From NCBI GenBank assembly GCA_014529385.2, contig CM043962.1:52657905-52721904 (forward strand): DNA of 64,000 nt, read 5' to 3'. This DNA is from Adiantum capillus-veneris. Lineage: Eukaryota; Streptophyta; Polypodiopsida; Polypodiales; Pteridaceae. The notes beneath the pieces are model-generated. The model ran no database searches and was not told the origin of the DNA. It worked only from the letters and a program-made list of their open reading frames with translations. The translations under genes were made by a program, and so were the position numbers. Shown here piece after piece: positions 62,738 through 64,000 of this stretch (position 1 is its first letter; each line of letters opens with the position of its first letter).

Positions 62738-63097
62738 TCAAGCATACACCTCCACCAACACCTGGCTGTTGCCACAGCCATATACTGTAAGGTTCAACAA
62801 GCCTAATTCTAGTTTTCTCTTCACTTTGTTTCTCTTGACCTTGGCAACTCTCACAACCTCAACATAGCTTCTTGGCTCTTCATAATCAACCTTTTCTAGA
62901 ACACAAGGATGCAGACAAGCTAGGAAATTCTCTAGCTTGAAACAATCCGCATTGACCATTCCAATGATAGCAACCAAATCCTTCCAGCTTGCTTCAAACT
63001 TATTGACAAAAGCATCAAAACTTTCACTTACTTCTTGCCGTAGCCCCTTAATCTTTGCATCTACTTCAACACCCGACACCACTGTTACCATATACAT
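62738..63097 (-). pseudogene. gag-like fossil, interrupted by the copia insertion
   Basis: A 119-codon minus-strand frame: LRQEVSESFDAFVNKFEASW, then DLVAIIGM, FLACLHPCVLEKVDYEEP, and VVRVAKVKRNKVKRKLE. The helix with FVNKFEASW and the C-terminal basic helix resemble gypsy Gag. The frame begins exactly where the copia-like copy was inserted, so its upstream part probably lies beyond the window. Confidence 0.45.
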
Positions 63098-63988
63098 GTG
63101 GTAGTGATGTGTGTGAACACACTAGGACCGCCGGGGCATTTTTTCCCTCTTTAGGAGGTTTTTTCCCCCGTGCATTATATATACGCCCATCACTCTAGGG
63201 CTATCTATCTTTCCATTGCACACTAAGTAATACACTCTATATTGTGTGCCTTGAGCTTCCTTCGTCTTCTCCAAGCTGTGTGTGTTTCTCTGCAACCCTA
63301 ATTCCAACAATTGGTATCAGAGCAGGTCACATCCTCCCGGGGTTAGTCGCCAGCTGCTCCAGCACACGCCTGCTCACTTTCTCCGATTTCAGTGAGCTTT
63401 GGCGAGCGTTCGCAGGTCAACAAATATTTTGGGCAAGCTCGAAGAGCTTGGTATGCTCAGAATTTTGATTTGGGCTCATTTCGGCCTCCGTTTCCACTAC
63501 AGACAACACTGCACAGGCCATTTCGTCATTTTGTGCAGAATTTCTGTCAGTGTCGTTTTCTGCATAATATGTGCCTTACAGTCTTCTACGGTTTGTGCTA
63601 TATAGCACAGGTTGTTCCCGCTCGGTTTCTCCTATTTTCGGGCAGTTTTCACATCAGGTGCATCATTTACCATGGCTGACAACAACAACACAGATGTGTT
63701 CAAGATGTTTGCTGCCAAGGATAGGTTGGATGGGGACAACTACCCTATGTGGGCTTATATGATGCAACATGTTCTTGTGTCAAAGGGTGTCTGGAACATT
63801 GTGCAGGGCATTGATGTACGTCCTGGTTCTGAGGATGTAGGCGATGTTGAGGATGTTGCAGGTCTTGCTACAAGGATTACAGCTGTTAGAGTTGTTTTGC
63901 CTACGGCAGAACAAGCTCGTTGGGATGTTAAGGATGCGCAGGCTCATGCATTGATTGCACAGGCTCTGTAACCCTAATTCCAACAATT
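63095..63988 (+). mobile_element. Short Ty1/copia copy with 5' LTR, PBS and gag start
   Basis: An LTR of about 210 bp runs from about 63,097 (TGTGGTAGTGATG) to about 63,310 (CCCTAATTCCAACA), followed by the primer-binding site TGGTATCAGAGC at 63,312-63,323, complementary to initiator tRNA-Met. The LTR's final 25 bp recurs at 63,964-63,988 with one change. The whole is bracketed by TGTTACCATATA at 63,083-63,094 and 63,989-64,000. It is a small, incomplete copy; the sharp end repeats suggest a fairly young insertion. Confidence 0.75.
63672..63970 (+). pseudogene. Copia gag N-terminus (fossil)
   Basis: From ATG 63,672 in a good context the frame reads MADNNNTDVFKMFAAKDRL, then DGDNYPMWAYMMQHVLVSKG and VWNIVQGID, the well-known N-terminus of plant copia Gag (L-x-G-x-NY-x-W-A). 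Only this start is present in the copy. Confidence 0.8.
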
Positions 63989-64000
63989 TGTTACCATATA

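Overview
The window looks like a land-plant nuclear genome of the large, repeat-rich kind; a fern or other seed-free plant is my guess from the mix, not something the sequence proves. One complete host gene stands out: a 13-exon plant NEK (NIMA-related) protein kinase at 17,663-22,591 on the + strand, whose exons I could join at GT-AG sites with every phase agreeing (858 codons plus stop). Almost everything else is transposable-element sequence of several classes, microsatellite (GA, GT, CT and long G or C runs) and short tandem duplications.

Layout. 1-5.3 kb: a Lys/Ser-rich basic ORF (+), then unrecognised minus-strand coding blocks, including an acidic protein made of tandem repeats. 5.3-8.8 kb: direct and tandem repeats, GA tracts and non-coding leader-like sequence. 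8.8-10.15 kb: an L1-type LINE copy whose 5' part is inverted. 10.15-12.3 kb: homopolymers, tRNA-like SINE remnants and a small TA-flanked MITE. 12.3-15 kb: a longer 5'-truncated LINE of the same family, followed by a second MITE with the same terminal repeats (15.36-15.75 kb). 16.2-16.7 kb: tandem arrays. 17.7-22.6 kb: the NEK gene. 22.6-27.4 kb: mostly featureless, with a possible copia LTR edge. 27.4-36.4 kb: a decayed Ty3/gypsy element of Tat/Athila type with primer-binding site, gag, RT, RNase H and integrase. 37.0-38.25 kb: a coiled-coil coding region. 38.3-43.3 kb: leader-like repeats and microsatellites. 43.4-44.8 kb: a second gypsy fragment. 46.6-58.3 kb: the most unusual block (below). 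58-60 kb: microsatellites. 60.6-63.1 kb: gypsy pieces. 63.1-64.0 kb: a short Ty1/copia copy inserted in a gypsy-like gag.

The block at 46.6-58.3 kb holds two convergent sets of genes. On + are basic, coiled-coil and RING-like exons and a spliced acidic-repeat protein ending in an FCP1-like HAD phosphatase domain. On - is a multi-exon protein with an apparent D-x82-D-x38-E/D catalytic layout and Cys motifs, which I read as an uncommon DDE-type transposase related to uncharacterised animal proteins. A perfect 10-bp palindrome, GGTAGCTACC, recurs at least eight times in and between these genes and I saw it nowhere else in the window. I infer one large, partly decayed DNA transposon or a composite of such elements. 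It is the best candidate for an undescribed system here, but its ends and family are not settled.
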